Source: PALSA-1003 sp036380055 (GTDB lineage Bacteria > Pseudomonadota > Gammaproteobacteria > Burkholderiales > Casimicrobiaceae). From it: a stretch of DNA of 64,000 nt. The translations under genes were made by a program, and so were the position numbers. Below the pieces are notes generated by a model, which ran no database searches, was not told the origin of the DNA, and saw only the letters and a program-made list of their open reading frames with translations. How positions within the stretch are numbered: position 1 is the stretch's first letter; the number at the start of each line of letters is the position of its first letter. Below are positions 57,659 to 64,000 of this stretch, piece after piece. The stretch lies in contig DASVFM010000001.1 in the NCBI GenBank assembly GCA_036380055.1, forward strand, positions 1-64,000, given 5' to 3'.

Positions 57659-59479
57659 TCAGGGAGCGTCCGCCCTGATTCTTGCGTAGCTTCCCGGGGC
57701 CGGCTCGATCGGCTTGCGGCGGCCCTTGCCGCTGCCTTTGGCGAGCTCGCGCGCGGGCACCTCCGGACCGGCGTATGCCTTGAGCCAGGCAAGCCAGTCC
57801 TCCCACCACGAACCCGGGTGTGGCTTGGCGGCCGCGAACCACTCGTCGGCATTGCCGGGCAGCTTCTCGTTGGTCCAGTAGCCGTACTTGTTCGCGGATG
57901 GGGGATTGATCATGCCCGCGATGTGCCCCGAACCTGAGAGGACGAAGCGCGCCTGTCCGCCGAGCACCTGCGCCCCCGCGTACGTCGCCTTCCACGGCGC
58001 AATGTGATCTTCCATTGCGGAGACGAAATACGACGGCACGCGGACTTTCGAGACATCGATCGGAACCCCGTCGAGCGTGATTCCTCCGGGCTCGCGCAGC
58101 CTGTTCTTCATGTACATGTTGCGCAGGTAGAAGCTGTGCATCTTGGCAGGCATGCGCGTCGAGTCCTGGTTCCAGTGCAGGAGGTCGAATGGAAACGGGT
58201 CGCGGCCGAGGAGGTAATTGTTGATGACGAACGACCAGATCAGGTCGTTGCTGCGCAGCATGTTGAAGGTATTGGCCATCTCCGCGCCCTCGAGATAGCC
58301 GCGCTCGTTCATCTTCCGCTCGAGCGAGGCCACCTGGTCCTCGTCGATGAAGACCTCGAGCTCGCCGGCGCCAATGAAATCGATCAGCGAGCTCATGAAA
58401 CTCGCGCTTGCGATCCGCTTGTCCTTGCGCGCGGCGAGATAGCCCAGCGTGGAAGCGAGCAGCGTCCCGCCGAGGCAATAGCCCAGCACGTTGAGGCTGT
58501 TCTCGCCGGTCGCCTTTTCGATGGCGTCAAACGCCGCAACCGGGCCCTCCAGCATGTAATCGACGAAGTCCTTGTTCGCGTGGCGCTCGTCCGGGTTCAC
58601 CCAGGAGATCACGAAAACCGTCAGGCCTTTGTCCACGCACCATTTGACGAGCGAGTTCTTCTCGCGCAGATCGAGGATGTAGTACTTGTTGATCCACGGC
58701 GGGATGATCAGCAGCGGACGCTTGAACACCTTCTTCGTCGACGGTTCGTACTGGATCAGCTGCATGAGGTCGTTCTGGAAAACGACGTGTCCGGGTGTGG
58801 TCGCGATGTTCACCCCCAACTCGAAAGCCTTGCTGTCCGTCATCGAGATCTTGAGCTGGCCGTTGCCGCGCTCGATGTCGTCGAGAAGGTTGTTGAGCCC
58901 CTTGACGAGATTCTGACCCCCTGTGGCGATGGTTTCGCGAAAGACCTCGGGATTGGTAAGCGCGAAGTTGGACGGCGCGAGCGCATCGATGTACTGCCGG
59001 GTGAAGAAGTCGACCTTCTTCTGCGTGCGCTCGTCGAGACCCTCGACGTTCGCCACGGCCCGATGCAGCCAGCGCGCCGCGATCAGATACGACTGCTTGA
59101 CGAAGTCGAAGAGAAAGTGCTCCTCCCAGTCCTCGTGTCGGAAGCGCTTGTCGCTCTTTGAAGGCTCAGCCACCGGCGCGGTGCTCTGCCCGAGCAGCTT
59201 CAGCATGGAAGCCTGCCAGAGCGCCGAATATTCCCACCACAGATTGAGCTGGGTCTCGGCCAGCCGGTACGGGTTCGACAGCATCTTTGCGGCCAGCTCG
59301 AAGAACGCTTTGGTGATGCCGAGCTCGTCGCTGACGAGCGACTGTCCGGCGTTCGCCTGTCTGGCGACGAAATCGCCCAGGAGCTTGGCGCTCTTCTCCG
59401 CGGCGCTGGCGAAGGACTCGGCAAGCGCGACCGGATCGTATTGTGTCGGCGAAGCCACTTCGGTTTCAGTCACGGTCAT
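57659..59479 (-). CDS. phaC: Poly(3-hydroxyalkanoate) synthase, class I
   Basis: PhaC polymerises (R)-3-hydroxyacyl-CoA into storage polyester granules. The 606-residue protein has the N-terminal PhaC domain, the lipase-like box GYCLGG with catalytic Cys335, the Asp in SAMEDHIAPW (D491) and the His in SGSGHIAGMINPP (H519). Size and single-gene form fit class I (short-chain monomers). GGGAGAG precedes the ATG. No phaA, phaB or phasin gene is next to it; the thiolase at 63 kb belongs to a different operon. It lies 39 bases downstream of a hydrolase gene on the same strand. Confidence 0.95.
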   Translation of the reverse strand: MTVTETEVASPTQYDPVALAESFASAAEKSAKLLGDFVARQANAGQSLVSDELGITKAFFELAAKMLSNPYRLAETQLNLWWEYSALWQASMLKLLGQSTAPVAEPSKSDKRFRHEDWEEHFLFDFVKQSYLIAARWLHRAVANVEGLDERTQKKVDFFTRQYIDALAPSNFALTNPEVFRETIATGGQNLVKGLNNLLDDIERGNGQLKISMTDSKAFELGVNIATTPGHVVFQNDLMQLIQYEPSTKKVFKRPLLIIPPWINKYYILDLREKNSLVKWCVDKGLTVFVISWVNPDERHANKDFVDYMLEGPVAAFDAIEKATGENSLNVLGYCLGGTLLASTLGYLAARKDKRIASASFMSSLIDFIGAGELEVFIDEDQVASLERKMNERGYLEGAEMANTFNMLRSNDLIWSFVINNYLLGRDPFPFDLLHWNQDSTRMPAKMHSFYLRNMYMKNRLREPGGITLDGVPIDVSKVRVPSYFVSAMEDHIAPWKATYAGAQVLGGQARFVLSGSGHIAGMINPPSANKYGYWTNEKLPGNADEWFAAAKPHPGSWWEDWLAWLKAYAGPEVPARELAKGSGKGRRKPIEPAPGSYARIRADAP

Positions 59480-59518
59480 TCGGTATCTCTCCCGCAGATG
59501 TCATTGTAGCCGCCGGCC

Positions 59519-60565
59519 TCACGGGCGGGCAAAACGCCACGTGTCCCGTGTCCGCAGGCGCTTGAGGCGCCCGCGATGCCAAAGGTGGTTGAGGTGGGCG
59601 ATGGCCTCTCCCATGGCGAAGAAGCGCTGCTGCGTATCGAGCGGCCGCCGAAAGAGCAGCGGCACGACCGAGGCGGCTGTCACGGGGCCCACGCCGGCGG
59701 CGGCTTCGATCTCCTCGAGGCGGGCCGCGTGGTGCGCCCGAAGCTGCGCGATCCGCGTGCGGATGCCCACGAACGGCAGGCCGTGCGATGGCAGCACGAG
59801 CGTGTGCGGCGGCAGGGCTGCGAGGCGGTCAAGCGAGTCGAGGAAGCGGCCGAGCGGATCGGCATCGGGCTCCACGGGCCACACGCTCACGTTGGTGCTG
59901 ATCTTCGGCAGCAGCATGTCGCCCGAAATGAGCACGCTGGCGTGGGCGCAGTACAGCGAAGCGTGCTCCGGCGAGTGCCCGTAGCCGGAGATGACGCGCC
60001 AGCGCAAGCCGTCGACCACGGGTTCCTCCAGCGCGGACAAGCGCTCGTAGGTATCGGGAAGCTCGGGAACCCCGCGCCGGTAGGTGTTGCCGCGTGCAGC
60101 GTAGGCCGCGAGGTGCTCGGCTTCCATGCCGTGCAGGCGGAAGAGGGCGCTGGTCGCGGCAACGCCATAGCCGCTGTGCTCGTCGAGCAAGGCGTGCGCA
60201 GTGAGGTACTCGGCTTGGGGAATGGTCATGGCGCAATCGAAGCGCCGGGCGAGCCAGTCACCGTTGCCAATGTGGTCCGGGTGACAGTGCGTGGCGATGA
60301 CGCGGCGGACGGTCCTTGCCTTTAGCGTCGATCGGCAATGCGACTCCCACAGGCTCCGCGTGATGTCGTCGCCGTAGCCACAATCGACCTGCGTCCAGCC
60401 GTCACCGTCGCGCAGCAGCCATAGGTTGACGTGGTCGAGCGCGAACGGCAGAGGCATGCGCAGCCATTGGATGCCGCTCGCGACCTCCGGAGCTTCACCG
60501 TGACGCGGAGGCTGCTTGGCTGGAAACTCGAGCTCGGGAAAGGCGACGGGGAGCGAAGCGCTCAT
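59519..60565 (-). CDS. Metallo-beta-lactamase-fold hydrolase
   Basis: The 348-residue protein has the HxHxDH zinc motif (THCHPDHIGNGDW, about residues 112-124), a second zinc site with GYGHSPEHASLY and SGDMLLPKIS, and VLPSHGLPF. The N-terminal LRMPLPFALDHVNLWLLRDGDGWTQVDCG is typical of glyoxalase-II-like and related MBL enzymes. A C-terminal helical domain (about 260-348) resembles the one in LACTB2-type proteins. Substrate unknown; its place before phaC and beside acyl-CoA genes suggests thioester hydrolysis, but this is inference. Confidence 0.86.
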   Translation of the reverse strand: MSASLPVAFPELEFPAKQPPRHGEAPEVASGIQWLRMPLPFALDHVNLWLLRDGDGWTQVDCGYGDDITRSLWESHCRSTLKARTVRRVIATHCHPDHIGNGDWLARRFDCAMTIPQAEYLTAHALLDEHSGYGVAATSALFRLHGMEAEHLAAYAARGNTYRRGVPELPDTYERLSALEEPVVDGLRWRVISGYGHSPEHASLYCAHASVLISGDMLLPKISTNVSVWPVEPDADPLGRFLDSLDRLAALPPHTLVLPSHGLPFVGIRTRIAQLRAHHAARLEEIEAAAGVGPVTAASVVPLLFRRPLDTQQRFFAMGEAIAHLNHLWHRGRLKRLRTRDTWRFARP

Positions 60566-60622
60566 GCGACGCGGCGCGGGCAGGCTGCACGGAAGCGTGG
60601 AAGAGAATTGTGCAACGCAACA

Positions 60623-60651
60623 TCGTCGGCGAAAGCATCGAGCATGTCAAG
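60623..60651 (-). promoter_or_regulatory. Candidate promoter for the MBL hydrolase (and phaC)
   Basis: On the minus strand a perfect TTGACA (60646-60651) is followed after 17 bases by GACGAT (60623-60628, 3 of 6), about 58 bases before the hydrolase ATG. Confidence 0.38.
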
Positions 60652-60715
60652 CGGACGTACACGGCGTTTATGGTATCGTCGATCGGTCTCTCCATCGTCA
60701 GCACCGCTCGCCGCG

Positions 60716-61144
60716 ATGCCGTCCCGGGCCGACTCCCCAAGCTACACCATTTCCGATCTGGCACGTGAGTTTGCGCTCACCACTCGCGCCATCCGTTTCT
60801 ACGAGGACGAGGGCCTGATCGCCCCGCGCCGCAACGGGCAGCGACGCATCTACAGTGAACGCGACCGGGTTCGCATCAAGCTGATCCTGCGCGGCAAACG
60901 GCTCGGCCTCGCGCTTGCGGAGATCCGAGAGCTGCTCGATCTCTATGACGCGACCCGGAGCGAGCGCCCGCAGCTCGTCAAGTTCCTTCAGGTGCTGGCC
61001 CAGAGGCGGGCGCTGCTCGAGCAGCAGCAGGAGGACGTGGCAATCGTGCTCGCAGAGATCGATCAGCTGGAACGCCAGTGTCGCCGCCGGCTGCGCCAGG
61101 CGGGCAACGATCGGCACGGGGGCGGGACTGGGAGCTCAAGTTGA
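60716..61144 (+). CDS. liuR: MerR-family regulator of leucine/isovalerate catabolism (LiuR-like)
   Basis: The 142-residue protein has the MerR helix-turn-helix and wing (YTISDLAREFALTTRAIRFYEDEGLIAPRRNGQRRIY, residues 9-45), a dimerisation coiled-coil (about 80-125), and no cysteine cluster for metals. LiuR proteins repress liu genes in many proteobacteria. The call rests on the downstream isovaleryl-CoA dehydrogenase and on a perfect palindrome at the gene's own stop codon. I used the ATG at 60716; a longer upstream frame is not used because it overlaps the divergent promoter. Confidence 0.85.
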   Translation: MPSRADSPSYTISDLAREFALTTRAIRFYEDEGLIAPRRNGQRRIYSERDRVRIKLILRGKRLGLALAEIRELLDLYDATRSERPQLVKFLQVLAQRRALLEQQQEDVAIVLAEIDQLERQCRRRLRQAGNDRHGGGTGSSS

Positions 61145-61162
61145 CGTTTACGTAAACGTCAA
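61141..61162. promoter_or_regulatory. Perfect 22-bp palindrome, likely LiuR operator over a promoter
   Basis: The site is a perfect inverted repeat with half-site TTGACGTTTAC, starting one base before the liuR stop codon (61142-61144) and 42 bases before the thioesterase ATG. Its first six bases, TTGACG, make a near-consensus -35, with CACAAT (61164-61169) 17 bases further as -10. A bound MerR dimer would cover the promoter, fitting repression of the thioesterase-liuA operon. Confidence 0.8.
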
Positions 61163-61204
61163 TCACAATGTCGCCTCGCCGGAGCATTCCCGCAACGGAA
61201 CCTT

Positions 61205-61672
61205 ATGCCCCAGATCGAGACTGCCGACCGGTTCACGCCGTCGAACCCGGCTTATGCCGACCGCGTGCGGGAGAGCTTCGCGAGGCAGGGGGCCATGCGA
61301 CTGATCGGCGCGCGGCTCGCCGACATTCGCCCGGGCTATTGCGCTATCGAGCTCGTGTGCCGCGAGGACCTGACACAGCAGCACGGCTACGTGCACGCCG
61401 GGATCGTTGCTGCGATCGCCGATTCCGCGGGCGGATACGCCGGCTTTACCCTCTTCCCGGCAGACGCCAGCGTGCTCACGGTCGAGTACAAGCTTAACCT
61501 GCTCGCTCCCGCCGCTGGCGAACGGCTCGTCGCCGAGGCGGCGGTGGTCAAGCCCGGGCGGACGCTCGCGATCACGCGCGGGGAGGTCTATGCCGAAGCG
61601 GGCGGCGAGCGCAAGCTCTGCGCCATCATGCAGCAAACCCTGATCGTCCTTTCGGGCAAGCCCGACGCCTGA
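61205..61672 (+). CDS. PaaI-type hotdog thioesterase
   Basis: The 155-residue protein has the hotdog-fold motif QQHGYVHAGIVAAIADSAGGYAGF, where the Asp of IADSA is the usual catalytic position, followed by VLTVEYKLNLLAPAAGERLVAEA and VKPGRTLAITRGEVY. This is the PaaI/YdiI type that hydrolyses acyl-CoA. As first gene after the LiuR operator and five bases before liuA, it may clear stalled branched acyl-CoA intermediates during leucine breakdown; that role is inferred. Confidence 0.86.
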   Translation: MPQIETADRFTPSNPAYADRVRESFARQGAMRLIGARLADIRPGYCAIELVCREDLTQQHGYVHAGIVAAIADSAGGYAGFTLFPADASVLTVEYKLNLLAPAAGERLVAEAAVVKPGRTLAITRGEVYAEAGGERKLCAIMQQTLIVLSGKPDA

Positions 61673-61677
61673 GCACC

Positions 61678-62844
61678 ATGCTGAACTTTCCCACCCTGGA
61701 CTTCCGCCTCGGCGACACGATCGACATGCTGCGTGCGACCGTGCAGCAATTTACTGGCGACGAGATCGTGCCGCGGGCTGCGGAGATCGACCGCAGCAAC
61801 CAGTTCCCTGCGGATCTCTGGCGCAAGATGGGTGATCTTGGATTGCTGGGTATCACGGTGGAGGAGGACTACGGTGGTACCAACATGGGCTACCTCGCGC
61901 ACATCGTCGCAATGGAGGAGATAAGCCGCGCGTCGGGCTCCGTCGGGCTCTCCTACGGTGCGCATTCGAATCTGTGCGTGAACCAGATCCGTCGCAACGG
62001 CAGCGAGGCCCAGAAGCGCAAGTACCTGCCGCGGCTCGTCTCCGGCGAGCACGTCGGCGCGCTCGCCATGAGCGAGCCGGGAGCGGGCTCCGACGTGGTG
62101 TCGATGCGGCTGCGGGCAGACCGGCGTGGCGGTCGTTACGTGCTCAACGGCAGCAAAATGTGGATCACCAATGGACCGGACGCCGATACGCTCGTCGTCT
62201 ATGCCAAGACCGATGCGGCTGCGGGGCCGCGCGGGATCACCGCGTTCCTGATCGAAAAGGGCATGCCCGGCTTCTCGACGGCGCAGAAACTCGACAAACT
62301 CGGCATGCGCGGCTCGAACACCTGCGAGCTGGTCTTCCAGGATTGCGAGGTCCCCGAAGACAACGTACTCTCCGAGGAGGGTCGCGGCGTGAACGTGCTC
62401 ATGAGCGGGCTCGACTACGAGCGCGCGGTTCTCGCCGGGGGGCCCCTTGGAATCATGGCTGCGTGCATGGACGTGGTGCTGCCCTACGTGCACGAAAGAC
62501 AGCAGTTCGGGCAGCCCATCGGTGAGTTTCAACTGATGCAGGGCAAGATCGCCGACATGTACACGACCATGAACGCGTGCAAGGCATACGTATATGCCGT
62601 CGGACAGGCTTGCGATCGAGGCGAGACGACGCGCAAGGACGCGGCGGGCGCCATACTGTACTCGGCGGAGAAGGCGACATGGATGGCAGGCGAGGCCATT
62701 CAGGCGCTCGGCGGCAACGGCTACATCAACGAGTTCGCTACCGGCCGCCTGTGGCGCGACGCGAAGCTCTATGAGATAGGCGCCGGGACCAGCGAGATCC
62801 GGCGGATGCTGATCGGTCGCGAGCTTTTCAACGAGACCAAGTAG
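61678..62844 (+). CDS. liuA: Isovaleryl-CoA dehydrogenase
   Basis: LiuA oxidises isovaleryl-CoA to 3-methylcrotonyl-CoA, the third step of leucine catabolism, passing electrons to ETF. The 388-residue FAD protein has the acyl-CoA dehydrogenase signatures ALAMSEPGAGSDVVSM and QFGQPIGEFQLMQGKIADMY. The catalytic base is in the position typical of isovaleryl-CoA dehydrogenase, SGLDYERAVLAGGPLGIM (Glu248), rather than the C-terminal position of other family members. QALGGNGYINEF and EIGAGTSEIRRMLIGREL follow. It lies between the thioesterase and a DUF1272 gene. Confidence 0.95.
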   Translation: MLNFPTLDFRLGDTIDMLRATVQQFTGDEIVPRAAEIDRSNQFPADLWRKMGDLGLLGITVEEDYGGTNMGYLAHIVAMEEISRASGSVGLSYGAHSNLCVNQIRRNGSEAQKRKYLPRLVSGEHVGALAMSEPGAGSDVVSMRLRADRRGGRYVLNGSKMWITNGPDADTLVVYAKTDAAAGPRGITAFLIEKGMPGFSTAQKLDKLGMRGSNTCELVFQDCEVPEDNVLSEEGRGVNVLMSGLDYERAVLAGGPLGIMAACMDVVLPYVHERQQFGQPIGEFQLMQGKIADMYTTMNACKAYVYAVGQACDRGETTRKDAAGAILYSAEKATWMAGEAIQALGGNGYINEFATGRLWRDAKLYEIGAGTSEIRRMLIGRELFNETK

Positions 62845-62856
62845 CGGGGAGCCATC

Positions 62857-63075
62857 ATGGCCCTGGAGATGCGGGAACGCTGCGAGCGCTGCGCGTGGCC
62901 GCTCGCCCCCGATGACGACACGGCTTATATCTGCAGCTACGAGTGCACTTTCTGCGCCACTTGCGCCAATGCGCTCAACGGCGTGTGCCCGAACTGCAGT
63001 GGCGAGCTGGTGCGTCGGCCAAGGCGGCCGCGTAAGCCCGCCGGTGCCTCGCCGCTGGCCGGCAGCAAGCCTTGA
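62857..63075 (+). CDS. DUF1272 cysteine-rich small protein
   Basis: The 72-residue protein has nine cysteines in a row of pairs: ERCERCAWPL, ICSYECTFCATCANALNGVC and CPNCSGEL, which look like zinc ligands of a small zinc-ribbon or double-zinc module. A basic Pro-rich tail (RRPRRPRKPAG) follows. The family DUF1272 has no known function. It starts 12 bases after liuA and 39 bases before the thiolase, so it is embedded in the leucine operon, which suggests a role there. Confidence 0.88.
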   Translation: MALEMRERCERCAWPLAPDDDTAYICSYECTFCATCANALNGVCPNCSGELVRRPRRPRKPAGASPLAGSKP

Positions 63076-63114
63076 CGGGGTAGCGCAACGGCCTGATCGC
63101 TCTGGAGAGAGTCC

Positions 63115-64000
63115 ATGCGCAATGACCCCATCGTCATCGCCGGCGCGGCGCGAACGCCCATTGGCGGCCTGCTCGGCGACTTCGCCACGCTCTCCGCGAG
63201 CGAGCTCGGGGCGGTGGCGATCAAGGCCGCGCTGGAACGCGCCGGCGTGGAGGCGGGCAGCGTCGACAAGGTGATCATGGGCTGCGTGCTGCCCGCGGGG
63301 CAGGGACAGGCGCCAGCGCGGCAGGCGGCGCTCACGGCAGGCCTGCCCACCGCGACGGGCTGCACGACCGTGAACAAGATGTGCGGCTCGGCGATGGAAG
63401 CCGCGATGCTGGCGCACGATGCGCTGATCGTCGGCAGTTCCGAGATCATCGTGGCCGGTGGCATGGAGAGCATGAGCAACGCCCCGTACCTGCTGCCCAA
63501 GGCGCGCGCGGGCATGCGCATGGGACACGGCACCGTATATGACCACATGTTCCTGGACGGCCTGGAGGACGCCTACGAGAAGGGGCGGCTGATGGGCGCT
63601 TTTGCCGAGCAGTGCGCGGAGCGCTTTGCATTCACGCGCGAGGCGCAGGACGAGTTCGCGCTGCGCTCGCTTTCCCGCGCCCGAACTGCGACCGAGGACG
63701 GCTCGTTCGCCTGGGAGATTGCGCCGGTGACAGTGAGCGGGCGCAAGGGCGATGTGGTCATCGCCCGCGACGAGCAGCCCGAAAAGGCGAACCCGGAGAA
63801 GATCCCCACGCTCAAGCCCGCGTTTCGCAAGGACGGTACCGTCACCGCGGCGAACTCCAGCTCGATCTCCGACGGCGCGGCCGCGCTGGTGCTGATGCGC
63901 CGCTCGCTCGCCGAGCGCAAAGGCCTGAGTCCGCTCGCTGTCATCCTCGATCACGCAACCCACGCGCAGGAACCGGGTTGGTTCACGACCGCGCCGGTCA
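63115..64000 (+). CDS. Acetyl-CoA acetyltransferase (thiolase), 5' part
   Basis: The first 295 codons of a thiolase are present; the gene runs off the window. It has AARTPIGGLLGDFATLSASELGAVAIKAAL, the acyl-carrying Cys90 in TVNKMCGSAMEAAMLAHD, and VAGGMESMSNAPYLL. NSSSISDGAAALVLM is also present. The distal His and Cys motifs are outside. In a liu operon it would split acetoacetyl-CoA, an end product of leucine breakdown; it could also feed PHA synthesis as an acetoacetyl-CoA source. ATG 63115 follows GGAGAGA. Confidence 0.93.
   Translation, partial: MRNDPIVIAGAARTPIGGLLGDFATLSASELGAVAIKAALERAGVEAGSVDKVIMGCVLPAGQGQAPARQAALTAGLPTATGCTTVNKMCGSAMEAAMLAHDALIVGSSEIIVAGGMESMSNAPYLLPKARAGMRMGHGTVYDHMFLDGLEDAYEKGRLMGAFAEQCAERFAFTREAQDEFALRSLSRARTATEDGSFAWEIAPVTVSGRKGDVVIARDEQPEKANPEKIPTLKPAFRKDGTVTAANSSSISDGAAALVLMRRSLAERKGLSPLAVILDHATHAQEPGWFTTAPV

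Noticed and set aside
61588..63963. 791-codon open frame antisense to liuA, DUF1272 and the thiolase
   Set aside because: It lies opposite three clearly real genes, has Arg/His-rich content and no recognisable motif; it is a shadow of high GC in third codon positions.

Overview
The window is GC-rich chromosomal DNA packed with housekeeping genes. It looks like the core genome of a betaproteobacterium. The reasons are: dusB-fis followed by purH; the order mrcA / pilMNOPQ-aroK-aroB / gltBD / hemE / priA-argS-SPOR-dsbA, which resembles gene order seen in beta- and gammaproteobacteria; a cytochrome c4 gene divergent from engB and followed by hemB; a Mg-type HemB; a class I PHA synthase; a Kdo hydroxylase; and a liu-type leucine catabolic operon with a MerR regulator. 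The genus cannot be fixed from sequence alone. I see no tRNA, rRNA, CRISPR array, prophage, transposase or insertion sequence.

Layout. 1-8.5 kb: 3' end of a UbiH-type ubiquinone hydroxylase, dusB-fis, purine genes purH and purD with a PagP-type lipid A acyltransferase between them, hemF, a Nudix hydrolase, acylphosphatase and a membrane protein. 8.5-13.8 kb: a minus-strand branched-chain amino acid ABC transporter (livK-H-M-G-F) with an intrinsic terminator after livK and a duplicated hairpin repeat between livG and livF. 14-20.6 kb: tripartite RND efflux system (adaptor, pump, TolC-like channel) with a pcm-type methyltransferase inserted. 20.5-28.2 kb: cell-surface glycan genes: waaA, waaC, a WaaE-like glycosyltransferase, a UDP-glucuronate epimerase-like gene and rfbBACD for dTDP-L-rhamnose. 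28.2-31.5 kb: cytochrome c4, engB, a possible small RNA, hemB and a conserved unknown gene. 31.5-40.8 kb: mrcA divergent from pilMNOPQ-aroK-aroB. 40.9-50.6 kb: a lipoprotein with repeated Ig-like motifs, glutamate synthase gltBD, Kdo hydroxylase and hemE. 50.6-57.6 kb: a 362-base gap with DnaA-box-like words, then priA, argS, a SPOR protein, dsbA, an SDR and a glycine-zipper protein. 57.6-64 kb: phaC and a metallo-beta-lactamase-fold hydrolase, then a MerR (LiuR-like) regulator with a perfect operator palindrome, a thioesterase, isovaleryl-CoA dehydrogenase, a DUF1272 protein and a thiolase cut by the window end.

How the genes connect. Three separate haem steps are present (hemF, hemB, hemE). 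Envelope genes recur in four places: pagP, waaAC plus sugar-nucleotide genes, mrcA/pil, and kdoO. The leucine importer and the leucine-degradation operon suggest use of branched-chain amino acids, and the PHA synthase suggests carbon storage. I found no clearly new defence or mobile system. The most useful leads are non-coding: the LiuR operator, the hairpin array between engB and hemB, the liv repeats and the gap before priA.
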